DNA from: Locusta migratoria
Taxonomy: Eukaryota > Arthropoda > Insecta > Orthoptera > Acrididae
DNA length: 64,000 nt
Assembly (NCBI GenBank): GCA_026315105.1
Contig: CM048750.1
Span: forward strand, 261,011,151 to 261,075,150
Direction of reading: 5' to 3'
The position numbers were made by a program, and so were the translations under genes. Below are positions 10,410-22,113 of the stretch, in pieces (position 1 is the first letter of the stretch; every line of letters starts with the position of its first letter). The notes below the pieces were generated by a model. It was given only the letters and a program-made list of their open reading frames with translations, was not told the origin of the DNA and ran no database searches.

Positions 10410-11690
10410 ATAACTAAAGAACGTCTGAACCGATATGGCTCAAAATTGGTGGGGATGTAGCTTAGAAGCAGGAAACGGACATAGGAAGGTTTTTAGAGAC
10501 CTATTTATTTCATATTTTATGTATGACACATCTATCTATATAAATAAAAATGAATTGTCGCTAGTACAAAGCGCTTCGCTTAAGAATGGCTTCAGCAATT
10601 TGGCTGATCTTTTCTTTGTTCTGTTCGTAATTCTTAGGACACGGTTTGTGTGAAAGAAAATTTTTGGAAAATCTACCGCATAATATCAGAATTTGAGAAT
10701 AATTGAATGTACGCTTCCAACTCGGGTCATTTTCTAGAATCTCCAACAATCATCTTATTCATTCTCTACTCGCCTAGCGACCAAATACGTTGTAACGGAG
10801 CAAACAAATACACCAAGGAGGCTAGAAGAAAGGGAGGGCATTGCTTGAAGCCAGGGATTAACTGGTATGTAGGGTTTAATTTTAAATCCGCTACACAGAC
10901 CTAGCGGGCAATGTTGGCAACAGTGGTTGATTCCGGGAAATTGCATTACGTCGCTGTTAGCCGATCGGCTGATAGTATACAATATCCAATGAGATTTGCC
11001 GATTTTTTTACCACTACTACCTTTTTCGTTCATGGTAACACTATTGATTATTATCGTGGTTATAAATGATTAGCATTTGTAAAATTGTTTCCATAAGGGA
11101 AGTCCATTTCACTCTTATACATGAAAAACATCATCTTCCTCAGTCAGCTTAATGAGTCTAAATTATTATGCGGATTCTAAAAATAATATCGTTTAGTATG
11201 AAGAGAAAACAACTGTCGCCAACTAAAATTTCATTGACTGTCTCATGATCCAACAGCTGTTGCCTGTGTCGCGGAATGTAAAATTTTACTGGTATGTAGC
11301 AATGTTGTTAATTGTGTTTCAATTAGATTCCTAATAAGAATTCATTATTAACTTACAGGTAAAGTAACTAACAAGGTCAACACGTACCAAAGAGCATATT
11401 AACGATCATACTTTTACTTTATTTATATCTTTATACTACCATAGACACTATAAACGATCAAATAGTGCTACTCCAATGTATACAGTTCCTTTGCCAACGT
11501 TTTTTTTTTTTTTTTTACCGATCAAAACCTAGCGTAATACAATATAAAATTGTAAAAATATAATGTGATTTAATTAAAATAACAGATCCAAATGTAATGT
11601 AATTTTACCATCAAATGAAAAAAAAGAAAAATATGTTTTAATATATGTAAAGCTATGGGACCAAGCAACATTGGTTATCAGACTTATAGA
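10410..11690. other. No recognisable feature
   Basis: AT-rich DNA. The words CTGAACCGATATGGCTCAAAA and TATATAAATAAAAATGAA near 10430-10555 recall a widespread insect repeat of uncertain class. There is a T run at 11500-11515. Confidence 0.4.
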
Positions 11691-11694
11691 CTAT

Positions 11695-11830
11695 TAAACT
11701 AACTTATGCTAAGGACTACACACACACACACACACATGTCCGACGCAAGACTCGAACCTCCGATGGGAACCAGCCGCGCACTCAAGGCTCCTTAGAGCGC
11801 ACGGCGATTCCCATGCGGCTTGACTGATCC
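11695..11830 (-). mobile_element. Diverged SINE fragment
   Basis: On the minus strand it carries a B-box-like GAGGTTCGAGTCTTGCG followed by a short (GT)n and GTCCTTAGCATAAG, matching SINE body order. The A-box is not clear. No target duplication was identified. Confidence 0.55.
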
Positions 11831-12201
11831 AAGGATAACTTAGAAATCAGTTGAAACTGGCCATCATTGTAAATAAAATTGCGGTCAAGACTACAGGTTT
11901 TTTCTACTTAATCAAAAATATTTAGACCGCCTCCCTGACAACATGTCAAATAACAATAATATTACTTATTTTACGTGGCCTAAGTAATGTGTATAATTTT
12001 GAACTTTCGTAATAAATGATAAGAAGCAAGTCTATTGAAAACCATATGTAACTCGAGAAGAATGCGAAAACTTGTCGACTAATGTAATAACCAAACACCA
12101 TGTGTTTATGTATATCTTTTAGTACATCTTTAGTGGGTAAAACACCGACATTCATTACTACTCGCTTGGGGACTCGCGTACAAAATTGATCATTTATTTC
12201 A

Positions 12202-12298
12202 CTTCGCAACTTTGTTTGTAAATCTATCGGACCAAACTGCGTGGTCATCAGTCCGTTGCTTACAAACTTCTTAAACCTACGTAAACTAACCTAAGGAC

Positions 12299-12360
<62 letters not shown>

Positions 12361-12446
12361 CCCCAGGGAGGACTCGAACCTCCACGGCGAGCAACCGCGC
12401 GCTCCGCAGCGAGACGCTTTAGACCGCTCGGCTACTCCACCGCGGC
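12202..12446 (-). mobile_element. tRNA-derived SINE (head type Q) with (CA)n expansion
   Basis: The minus strand has GGCCGCGGTGGAGTAGCCGA (A-box region) and GGAGGTTCGAGTCCTCCC (B-box), then (TG)n and the tail GACTGATGACCACGCAG. An exact 11-base duplication CATTTATTTCA flanks it at 12191-12201 and 12447-12457. The (CA)n at 12301-12358 is 58 bases long, against a few repeats in other copies. Confidence 0.88.
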
Positions 12447-12606
12447 CATTTATTTCAAGTATGAAATATCGTCTCTCGTTATGGTCACGTTTTGCATTGT
12501 CTCTTGAGTCATAAGGTATGTTTTGATTTTACCCGATTTTTTTTTTTTTTTTTTTTTTTAATTTATACAATTTTATTTACCACCTAAATTTTTCGTGGGT
12601 GCTCAG

Positions 12607-14432
12607 TGTGGTGTCGCACCAGTCTAAAGTGCGCGCCACCTACTTTCGCCGCGCGCCGCCATGCACGCACGGCGCGGCGTTCTTACGACGTCAGCCACGA
12701 GCGCCCTCAGCTACAACTCCGCTCGTGGCCACCACTGAACGACATCTTTCACTTGGAACTGAGATAGGAACCAGTTAACACTTCGGAATCAGATAGGCAC
12801 CAGTGAAGACTTGGCTATTGGATGTTGTTGTTGTGGTCTTCAGTCCGGAGACTGGTTTGATGCAGCTCTCCACAATACCCTATCCTGAGCAAGCCTCTTC
12901 ATCTCCACATAAGAACGGCAACCTACATCTGTCTGAATCTGCTTACTGTATCCATCTCTTGGTCTTCCTCTGCGATTTCTACCCCACACACTTCCCTCCA
13001 ACGCTAAATTCACAATTCCTTGATGTCTAAGAACGTGTCCTACCAATCTATCCCTTATTTTCGTCAAGGTATGCCAGAAATTTCTTTTCTCCCCAATTCT
13101 GTTCAGTACCTCCTCATTAGTTACGCGATCCACCCACCTAATCTTCAGCATTCTTCTGTAGCACCATATTTCAAAAGCCTCTTCCTGTCCGCACTGTTTA
13201 TCGTCCATGTCTCACTCCCATACAAGGCAACACTCCATACAAATGCCTCCAGAAAGGACTTCCTTAGGCTTAAATCAATATTCGATGTTAACAAATTTCT
13301 CCCTTTTCAAGAACGCTTTTCTACCCGTTGCCATTCTGCATTTTATATCCTCTGTACTGCGACCATCATTTGTTATTTTACTGCCCAAGTAACAAAACTC
13401 ATCTACCTCCTTTATTGCTTCGTTTCCCAATCTAATTCCTTTAGCATCACCTGATTTTCTTACACTGCACTCCATTACGCTAGTTTTGCTCTTGTTAATG
13501 TTCATCTTATATGCACCTTTCAGCACACTGTCCATTCCGTTCAATTGCTCTTCCAGGTCCTTCATCTACTCCAGGGACCTTGTTTCGACTTAGGTCTTTC
13601 AGGGCTCTGTCAAATTCTTCTCTCAGTACAGCATCTCCTATTTCATCTTCATCTACATCCTCTTCCCTTCCTACAATATTGTCTCGAAGTTCATTTCCTT
13701 TGTAGAGCCCCTCTATATACTCTTTCCACCTTTCAGCTTTCCCTTCTTTGCTGAGAACTGGTTTTCCATCAGTGTCCTTGATATTCATAGAGCTGTTTTT
13801 CTTATCTCCAAATGTTTCTTTTATTTTCCTGTAGGCTGTATCTATTTTTCCCCTATTTATACATTCTTCTACATCCTTGCATTTGCCTTCTAGCCACTCG
13901 TGCTTAGCCATTTTGCACTTCCTGTCAATCTCATTTCTTAGTCGTCTGTACTCCATTTTGCCTGTTTCATTTAATGCATTTTTATATTTTCTCCTTTCAT
14001 CGATTAAATTTAGTATCTCCTGTGATATCCAAGGATGTTTTGTAGGTCTTGCCTTCCTACGTATTTTTTTCCCCTGCTACCTTCACTATTTCATCTCTCA
14101 ATTTTACCCATTCCTCCTCTACTGTTTTATTTTCCCCTGTTTCTGTGGATAGGCACTAGGAATCAACAGTAGGCAGGCCTCTATATAAACTATGTATCAG
14201 CATTCTGCAGTCAAGAACTATGTAAAAGTTAAGTATTGTATAAATTCTGTGCAATATATATATCGTTCTAATTTACTCTAGTGTTTCTAGTTTCTTCTGT
14301 CCCACTGACTGCTCACCTTCGTACCTGCACAAGCGTGCATCCTTCATTCCTGTGTCGGTACTTTTCTACTCGGCCACCGACACCTACGACGGAAACGAGA
14401 CACAAAAGTGGCGACGAGGCTGGGACACAAAA
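12607..14432 (+). mobile_element. LTR-like repeat, copy L2, interrupted by LINE B1
   Basis: The same ends as L1 (TGTGGTGTCGCACC ... GGGACACAAAA) with the 5-base duplication CTCAG at 12602-12606 and 14433-14437. Sequence from 12607 to 12820 and from 14150 to 14432 aligns with L1 end to end. The ~1.33 kb between them is a minus-strand LINE B. Confidence 0.78.
12821..14149 (-). mobile_element. LINE B, copy B1, with internal deletion
   Basis: On the minus strand it ends CTGAAGACCACAACAACAAC, the LINE B 3' end. Coding pieces run 13956-13507 (N-terminal linker, ending SRNKVPGVDE), 13565-13275 and 13208-12840 (C-terminus with EIWCYRRMLKIRWVDRVTNE and ASNQSPD). Between the linker and the KDLEEQLNGMDSV region the whole reverse transcriptase palm, including the FADD box, is missing, with the junction near 13563. 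It is therefore catalytically dead. TTGGA-like bases flank both ends of the insertion in L2. Confidence 0.85.
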
Positions 14433-14439
14433 CTCAGCA

Positions 14440-15043
14440 CCCCCAAAAAATTCTTGGGGGGGGGGGGTGCACGAGCCCCGGAGCACCCACGGAGTCGGCG
14501 CCCCTTACCGTACTACAGTCGCAAAAGATGGTAGTTGTCCCGTATAGCCTACAACTTCGTTTACGCTCTCTTTGTATTGGGGAAAGAATTCTCGAAGTCT
14601 GAGTGGATTTTCAGGGAGATTGCTCCCAGCGACAGTAGTGGAAACGAAGCCATTAGCAGGGGGCCGTGTGTTTGTTCTCGCCGACAGACGGCTGTCAGGC
14701 AGAGCAGGAGCAGGGGGAACCGAAAAGGGCTTCAGCCGCGTTAGTCAGCTCATGAAAAATTCCGCCGCCGCTGCATGGGGAAGACCGCCGCCACGTGGCT
14801 GCTATTGTCCGCTATCTGCGGTCCCGCTGCACGCAGCCGACAGCCGTTGCGTAACGCGTCCCTTATCTAATCGCAGCCAGGTGGCAGCCGAGTTTACGCG
14901 TGTTTTATGGATCCCTACATCTCCCCTTCCCACTTAACAACATTAGGCAGAACACACCAAGCTACCCCGTGTGTTCAGTAAGTAACGAGAACATTATAAC
15001 TTCCTCTTGCTCTGACTAGGCTCACCATATTTCCAAAATACCC
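14440..15043. other. No recognisable gene; GC-rich stretch and a G run
   Basis: A run of G near 14456-14467 pairs with CCCCCAAAAAATTCTTGGGG around it. 14640-14900 is GC- and CpG-rich (GCCGCCGCTGC, AAGACCGCCGCC) with a 121-codon open frame lacking any motif. Possibly unique sequence or an old CpG island. Confidence 0.35.
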
Positions 15044-15334
15044 TACTGGCCATTAAAATTGATACACCAAGAAGAAATGCAGATAATAAACGGGTATTCA
15101 TTCGACAAATATATTATACTAGTACTGACATGTGATGAAATTTTCACGCAATTTGGGTGCATAGATCCTGAGAAATCAGTACCAAAACAACCACATCTGG
15201 CAGTAATAACGGCCTTGATACGCCCGGGAATTGAGTCAAACAGAGCTTGGATGCGTGTACAGGTTCAGATGCCCATGCAGCTTCAACATGATGCCACAGT
15301 TCATCAAGAGTAGTGACTGGTGTATTGTGACGAG

Positions 15335-15534
15335 GCCGTTGCCGCGGTGGAGTAGCCGAGCCTGTCTAAAGCGTCTCGCTGCCGAGCGCGCTGGTGCTTG
15401 CCGTGGAGGTTCGAGTCCTCCCTGGGGCAAGGGTGTGTGTGTTTGTCCGTAGGTTAGTTTACCTAGGTTTAAGTAGTTTGTAAGCTACGGTCTGATGACC
15501 ACGCAGTTTGGTCCGATAGATTTACAAACATTTG
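15335..15534 (+). mobile_element. tRNA-derived SINE (head type Q) inside T2
   Basis: A head with GTAGCCGAGCCTGTC (A-box region) and GGAGGTTCGAGTCCTCCC (B-box), body GTAGTTTGTAAGCTACGGTC, and end ACAAACATTTGA. Flanked by ATTGTGACGA at 15325-15334 and ATTTTGACGA at 15535-15544 (one mismatch). Confidence 0.9.
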
Positions 15535-15544
15535 ATTTTGACGA

Positions 15545-16400
15545 ACCAGTTGATCGGGCATCATTGACCACACCTTTTCAATTGGTGAGAGATCTCGAGA
15601 ATGTGCTGACCAGGGCAGCAGTTGAACATTTTCCGCATAAGGCCCGTACAGGACCTGCAACATGTGGTCGTGCATTATCCTGCTTAAATGTAGGGTTTCA
15701 CAGAGATCGAATGAAGGGTGTAGCCACGGCTCGTAACACATCTGAATTGTAACAGCCACCGTTCAAAGTGTGTCGATGCGAACAACAGCTGACCGAGACG
15801 TGTAACCAATGGCACCCCATACCATCACGCCGGGTGATACGACAGTATGACGATGACGAATACACGCTTCCAATGTGCGTTCACCGCGATGTCGCCAAAC
15901 ACGGATGCCACCATCATGATGCTGTAAACAGAACCTAGGTTTATCCGAAACCCAGGTTCGTCGTTGCATACATCGTCACACGCGCTCCTGTCTGTGATGC
16001 AGCGTCAAGGGTAACCGTAGCTATGGTCTCCGAGTTGATAACCCGTACTACTGCAAACGTCGTCGAAGTGTTCGTGCAGATGGTTGTTGTCTTGCAAACG
16101 TCCCCATCTGTTGACTCAGGAATCGAAACGTGGCTGCACGATCCGTTACAGTCAAGCGAATAAGATGCCTGTCATCTCGGCTGCTAGTGATACCAGGCCA
16201 TTGGCATCCAGCACGGCGTTCCGTATTGCCCTCCTGGCTGAACTCACTGATTCCATATTCTGCTAACAGTCATTGGATCGCGACGAACGCGAGCAGCAAT
16301 GTCGCAATACGATAAACCGGAATCGCGATAGGCTATAATCCGACCTCTATCAAAGTCGGAAACGTGATGGTACGCATTTATCCTCCTTACACGAGGCATA
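15545..16400 (-). pseudogene. Tc1-like transposase remnant of T2
   Basis: Minus-strand pieces include the N-terminal region near 16400-16085 (ITA YRDSGLSYR-like in broken frames) and 15969-15763, which encodes MQRRTWVSDKPRFCLQHHDG, HRGERTLEACIRH and VVSPGVMVWGAIGYTSRS. The Gly-rich GVMVWGAI stretch is the strand between the first and second catalytic Asp of Tc1-like enzymes. A deletion next to the first Asp and several stops make it non-functional. Further C-terminal sequence lies left of the SINE. Confidence 0.8.
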
Positions 16401-16629
16401 ACAATGTTTCACCAGGCAACGCCGGTCAACTGCTGTTTGTGTATGAGAAATCGGTTGGAAACTTTACTCATGTCAACACGTTGTAGGTGTCGCCACCGGC
16501 GCCAACGTTGTGTGAATGCTCTGAAAAGCTAATCATTTGCATATCACAGCATCGTCTTCCTGTCGGTTAAATTTCGCGTCTGTAGCTCGTCATCTTCGTG
16601 GTGTAGCAATTTTAATTCGCAGGAATGTA

Positions 16630-17010
16630 AAAATGCGGGACACATGGTACCGATGCGTGTGACACTAAATGTTGCCTTTACCTGTAACATAAAACATACA
16701 TAAACACACGAATTGATGCACACACAGTTTAGTGAACAAAACCAATGTTTCTCTCTCTTTCCCCCACCCCTCCCCCGCTCCACAAACTGACCTGTCGTAT
16801 TCGGTGGTTATAGTATTCACATTTCGTTTTCTCGAAGTCACTTTTGCTTTTATAAAAATATTAACACAACAGGAATAGTATTCAATTGCTTACAGAACAT
16901 GAACGGGACAAGCATCAGAATTACAGATTTTTTGAACGGAAAAAACTACATTCAAAGCAAATAACTAAGACATACCAAATCAGATGGTAATACAAAAAAT
17001 AATCTAACAT
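16630..17010. other. No recognisable feature
   Basis: AT-rich DNA without coding or repeat signals that I can assign. Confidence 0.4.
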
Positions 17011-17015
17011 TGCTA

Positions 17016-17490
17016 CTCGCCACGGTGAAGTGGCCGAGCATTCTAAGGCGTATTGCTGCGGAGCGAGCGGGGTTTTTTTTTTTTTTTTTTTTTTTTTGCC
17101 GTCGGAGGTTCCATCCCTCCCTAGGGTACGGGGGAGGGTGTTTTGTCCTTATGTTACTTTAAGTAATTTTTAAGTCTAGGGACTGATGACCATAGCAGTT
17201 TGATCCAATATGTTTACAGAAGGAAGGAAGAAAGATTGGAGTTTAACGTCTCGTCGACAGCGTGGTCATTAGAGACGGAGCTTACACCCAGAGTGTTTGG
17301 ATAAGGATGTGTAAGGAAATCGGCCATACCCTCTCAAAGGAACCATCCCGGAGTTTACCTGGAGTGATTTAGGGAAATCAAGAAAAACCTAAATCTGGAT
17401 AGCCGGAGGTCGTTTCGAAAATGTGAGTACAGTGTGTTACCACTGCGCCACCTCGCTCGGTGATAGGTTTACAAGCATTTGAACATTTTC
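17016..17490 (+). mobile_element. SINE (head type Q-like) split near its 3' end by another SINE
   Basis: A head with GAAGTGGCCGAGCATTC, an internal T run of 25 bases (17073-17097) inside the tRNA-like region, a decayed B-box GGAGGTTCCATCCCTCC, and body GACTGATGACCATAGCAG. The body is cut at 17218 and its end, GGTTTACAAGCATTTGAAC, resumes after 17462. Confidence 0.8.
17219..17462 (-). mobile_element. Second-family SINE nested in the previous one
   Basis: On the minus strand it starts CGAGCGAGGTGGCGCAGTGG (A-box region), then AGATTTAGGTTTTTCTTGA, TCCGGGATGGTTCCTTTGA and GACGTTAAACTCCAATC near the 3' end. I recognise this order as a common orthopteran SINE distinct from the P/Q type. Flanks ATATGTTTACA (17208-17218) and ATAGGTTTACA (17463-17473) are an 11-base duplication with one mismatch. 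Confidence 0.85.
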
Positions 17491-19836
17491 AACATAACTA
17501 CTCGTACATCTAGAAGCCAAATAAATTGCATTACTAATTAAAGAAATTCTTTATTCATTTATTTCCCACATGCAAACAAACAAGAAAGACAGCCATGATT
17601 ACTTGCGCACTTCACGTATTTCCCTGTGAGTTATAATTTGTAGAAGAAAGTGTGTCATTCGGGAGGTTGGTATTTTCACGTAATGATCACCACATGAAGA
17701 ATTATGAAAATGAGTTATTATAATTATTTCCTTCACTGTTTGCACACTAAATATGTAGTTTTCGTAGTCTATAAAATATTTATGATGCTTAACGCTGTTT
17801 CCACACTATCATTTCCTACACATATCTTCAGATGAAAATAAGCTGAAAATGAGAGAACAGTTTTTACCAACTCGCTACGCATTTCTCAATTAACAAATTT
17901 TCTCTTCGCGTATATTTTGTCAATGAGCTGATCTAAACTGATCTTAAGAACTTTCTCGCAAAATATTTTAATCAAACCCGGGTAAATTTTTAATTATTTA
18001 TCTAACAAACTTGCATGGAATGAATATTTGAGCCGAGACTAGTTAAATGCGTTCAGCACATGAAATGGGTAAGCCCATTTCGCGATGTAATCAGTTAACG
18101 TCCCGTGAAATTAACTTACAATGTCCATGAAATCAGATTCTTTCAGCACGCTGTCTTCTTACAATGAACTCATTAATCACTGAATTTGTATAGTTGGAAG
18201 ACTTGCACACGTCGTGTGAAAACATTACTGCTTAAACAAATGCAAAAATATATCATAAGTTTCCCAAGAATACTTTAAAACTTATATAGCGATCTTCGGC
18301 AACCTATGCTTTTTTGCACTGATAAAAAAAAAAGAGAGAAAAAAAGAAAAAATATCGTTCAAAGATGAAATATTAGAAATATATGAAAAAATACGTAAAA
18401 AAATCGTGACTCATACCCTTTGATTTGAAGCCTATTGATTATGACTACCTTTATTCTCCGTTTGGTTACTCTGACAGTAATTTAAATTTGTTAATTCAAA
18501 GTATACGGGACGGATAGTAATATGCGGGACAATATACGTCTCATATTCACTTTGTGGGGGCAACGGGACACTAAGGCTAAATAATGGACGATCCCGTAAA
18601 ATACGAGACGTCTGGTCATCCTATATTCCACCAATACACACTTTTTATTTTAATTAACATTTCTGTAAAGAGTTTGTTCATAATTACCCATATACATTTC
18701 GCTTTTTATGGCTAAATTTAGCATGTCCACAAACGACATTGCGTGTGAAAAACTACAACAAAACCATTATTATATAAATACGGGAACATGGAAACTGAAG
18801 TGCCATTCTTTAATATTAACTACCTGCAATATTCGGCTTCACTTCGGGAATTGATATAAGGTTTTGTGGTAATTGGAATAAAAGGACAAGCATTATAATA
18901 TTAGAGTTAAAAATATCGACAATGTATTTTAACTATTTTTCAAATTCTTCTCAATCAACGACATTTTTCATTTTATGATCAGGAATATATATAAACAGAT
19001 TTTCGTATTTCCTACTCCTGAGCAGACGACATATAGTGGAGCGTGAGAAAAACTAGAGACTTTAAGATTGTTGCCGCAATATTTTAAAGTTCGTCTTTGC
19101 GCTTTATTAAACTATAAGGTAATTTTATTGGAAATTTAAATCTTTTAAATTGCATTGTTAGTTCAGTACAAATGAGTGGTGTCTTAAGGATAAATATTGT
19201 ATGTCCTTTTTCCTTTTCAGTCATAAGGTCGACTTCGATTATCTGATGTGACAGCTTTCAGGGATTTGAGATTTCGGGGTATACAATTTTAAGTCGAACA
19301 TAGTGTGATGGCATCCGCGGTACTTGTAGAGAGTTTAGAAATTCTATAGGGAAATGTATACTTCCTTCAACGTCTACCATCTTATCGATTGATGTATATA
19401 TTCCCCCTTTATCGGGATTTTTCTTTTAAATATTGAAGTTGATATCGTCAACAACATTAATTTCAGTTGCAAAAATCGCCCTCTCAAATAGTCACTTCGA
19501 ATTGGTATAGTTATGAAACTATCCATAAATTTGGTGCGTGAGCTCTTTTTCAATAGTGGCTTTGTTGCAGAAATGACTGTTGAGATCGATGAGGCCAGTC
19601 GTCTAGTCAGTAGGATTTATACCTTCGCCTATTTGTAAAAAGGTATGCGCTTCTGCTTCGTCCATCAATCACCTCACATATTCGTTGTTAGTTGGAGTGT
19701 TTGTATGCAGGGCCGGAGATATGATCTGCATTGTAGTTGAAATAAAAGGATAAACTTTACTGACAACATATTTAACTATTTATTGCAGTATCTCTCTATA
19801 AACGACATATCGTCATGTTTCATTTTATTATCCCGA

Positions 19837-19840
<4 letters not shown>
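17491..19840. other. No recognisable gene; one diverged direct repeat pair
   Basis: AT-rich. 18865-18995 and 19735-19845 share order and wording (ATAAAAGGA...., TATTTTAACTATTT / TATTTAACTATTT, AACGACAT...TTTCATTTTAT), so they are diverged copies ~870 bases apart. CGAGACGTCTGGTCATCCTA near 18605 resembles one end of a DNA transposon; its partner was not found. Confidence 0.45.

Positions 19841-19887
<47 letters not shown>
19841..19887 (+). repeat. (AC)n microsatellite, 47 bases
   Basis: Pure AC dinucleotide tract. Confidence 0.96.
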
Positions 19888-19888
<1 letters not shown>

Positions 19889-20113
19889 TAATTCTAAGCA
19901 TGGTTCCAAATCCAAATATCCGCATTTCTAGCATCAAAATAGTTTTAATAGCTCCTTTAAAAGATTTTCCCTTATTTCACCCGCTCAATGGTTGAATTTC
20001 CAAAAATATCGAAACAAGGGGTTATTAAAATTCCAATCAAAAATCTAAACCCGAAGTTTTGTATTTCTTGCTTCAAAATTGCCTGAATAGCAAAGTATTT
20101 TCAAAAAACCGTT

Positions 20114-20315
20114 GCCGCGGTGGAGTAACCGAGCGGTCTAAAGCACCTCGGCTGCGGAGCGCGCGGTTGCTCGCCTTGGAGGTTCGAATCCTCCCTGGGG
20201 CATGGCGTGCGTGTTTGTGCTTAGGTTTGTTTACCTAGGTTTAAGTAGTTTGTAAGCTACGGACTGATGACCACGCAGTTTGGTCCGATAGATTTACAAA
20301 CATTTGAACATTTTG
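20114..20315 (+). mobile_element. tRNA-derived SINE (head type Q)
   Basis: Starts GCCGCGGTGGAGTAACCGAG, B-box GGAGGTTCGAATCCTCCC, ends ACAAACATTTGAACATTTTG. Exact 11-base duplication AAAAAACCGTT at 20103-20113 and 20316-20326. Confidence 0.93.
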
Positions 20316-20659
20316 AAAAAACCGTTCATCGCCTATTTGACCCCTTAGGAATGGAATTATCGAAATCTCGCTGGTGCCTACAGTGTAAGATAAACAACCT
20401 CTATAAATTTCAAGTTTCTATCGTCTGCAGATTCACTTTCCAGCGCCGTATTATGTATTTAACAAACGTATCTCCAACGCGAAATTTATTTTATACGCTT
20501 TGGCATCTTTCTTGGTAGTTTTACTTTTCAGACTGCAATAAGCACTTATTTTTTTCTTATTCGTACGCTTGTTTCAGAAAAACAACTGAAGAATGTGCAT
20601 CCCGTTTTGCTGTATATAACCTCTTTGCTGTTAAGATGTCAAAAGTCATCCCAGGTCTT

Positions 20660-20995
20660 CAGTCCGAATTTTATGTAAGCCAACGACTTTCAGCCACTAT
20701 ATCTCCACCCTCTTACAGCTATCGACACGGAACTGCTATGGTGTACAACGGGAGACTTTGTACTACAACAACAAAGAGAGATCGTTCGTCTCCAATGTGT
20801 AGTTTTTGCTGAAGAGCAAAATATTGACACCCACACGTAGAATTTTATATAAGTCGGTAACTTTCCACCCCCTTATCGTTATCAACCCTCTACCACCATA
20901 GTGCACAATGGGAGTTGATACCTACTACCACACACAAACATTATTCGTTGGCGATGTTTAGTTTTGACTGTAGAGGGAAATATAGGCATAAACAC
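20660..20995 (+). repeat. Diverged tandem duplication, ~170 bp units
   Basis: Unit 1 (about 20660-20836) and unit 2 (about 20837-20995) run in parallel: GAATTTTATGTAAG / GAATTTTATATAAG, then GGTGTACAACGGGAG / AGTGCACAATGGGAG, then TGTGTAGTTTTTGCTG / ATGTTTAGTTTTGACTG. Function unknown; no open frame spans them. Confidence 0.65.
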
Positions 20996-21905
20996 CTCAT
21001 ATATATATATACTTGAGCATTCTTCTAAACATTCTGTCTGGCCCATGCCTTACCTACGATTAGTTTTATATAGTCGTCGCACTTCAGTTCTCTCATTTGC
21101 TTACCCCTGAAAATTTATCGAAGCGGTTTCAATGTCTGTCCTGTAGTAAAGTCTCACACCCACTGAAACTAAAAACTTACTCTGAAATGAACTGGCAGTA
21201 TGCATCCGTCTGGTCCTATGTGTTGACCTAAAGTCATAAGGCTTGCTTTGCGTATTATTCGTAATTTCAATAATATTTTATTGATAATCAACGTCAATAG
21301 CACTTCATGGAAAACAGTAATTAATTTCTATGAGAAGACTTCACTCGTTGGAAAGTAAAACTAGCATATACAACAAAGAGTAATAGTGACAGTAATCGAA
21401 ATATACATAATAGTATCAAACACTAAACTTTAAGGAATATGCCTTATTAAAAAGTTAATGTGAAAGAAAAATTAACTTGCACAACATACAGTCTCCTAGT
21501 GAGACTGTTGTGTGGTCCTGACACTAAGAAAACTTACCTCTTACCTTATGCAATGACAACCGCAGCGTTTTGCCTTCGCAAGCTAAAAAACGTCTGAAAA
21601 AAAGTCTTTTCTCAGGGTTACGATTGTGTTTGAATGACACAGACTTCTTTCAATGTCGCCAGAACACTCAATAAAGGAAGTTGAACGGTTAACTTTCACA
21701 AGTGCAAGTTCTCTACAACAATTTGTCCGTGTGATTGTGGCAGCGATACGTTGCAGTGTAAAGGCTCAACCTTCCGATCAGTTATATTCACAGATACTCC
21801 GGTCATTTGTTTAGTTCATCTATACCTCACTCGCTCTCGTAGCACGTTTTTTATTATGTCATAACTAAGAGGCATAGCTACAATTTTAGGCGACAAAGAA
21901 ACATA
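20996..21905. other. No recognisable feature
   Basis: AT-rich DNA without frames or repeat partners that I can identify. Confidence 0.4.
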
Positions 21906-21916
21906 TAACAGTTGAA

Positions 21917-22113
21917 GCCGGCCGCGGTGGCCGAGGGGATTGAGGCGCTCCAGTCACGGTCAGCACGGCCACTACGGTCGGAGGTTCGAATCCCCCCTCG
22001 GGCATGGATATTTGTGCCGTCCTTAGTCTTAGTTAGTTCATAAGTAGTTTGTAAGTTTAGGGATTGATAACCCCGTAGTTAAGCCCCTTAAGCTTTACAA
22101 ACATTTGAAACAT
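21917..22113 (+). mobile_element. tRNA-derived SINE (head type P)
   Basis: Starts GCCGGCCGCGGTGGCCGAGG, B-box GGAGGTTCGAATCCCCCC, then CGGGCATGGATATTTGTGCC, ending ACAAACATTTGAAAC. Exact 11-base duplication TAACAGTTGAA at 21906-21916 and 22114-22124. Confidence 0.94.

Larger units (their letters stand above)
15046..16621 (-). mobile_element. Tc1-like DNA transposon T2, split by a SINE
   Basis: The left end CTGGCCATTAAAATTGATAC follows TA at 15044-15045. The right end reads GGTGTAGCAATTTTAATTCG, a decayed inverted copy. The transposase lies on the minus strand. 15335-15534 is a SINE; removing it rejoins the Tc1 sequence without loss. Confidence 0.9.

Noticed and set aside
12840..13208. Host gene encoding the EAFEMWCYRRML protein
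   Set aside because: The same C-terminus ends five LINE B copies in this window, each followed by the CAACAAC-type 3' end.
13877..14152. 91-codon plus-strand frame rich in Phe and Leu, as a membrane protein
   Set aside because: It is antisense to the Lys/Glu-rich linker of LINE B1.
18590..18640. Right end of a DNA transposon (TCTGGTCATCCTA)
   Set aside because: Only one end is recognisable and no target duplication can be tested.
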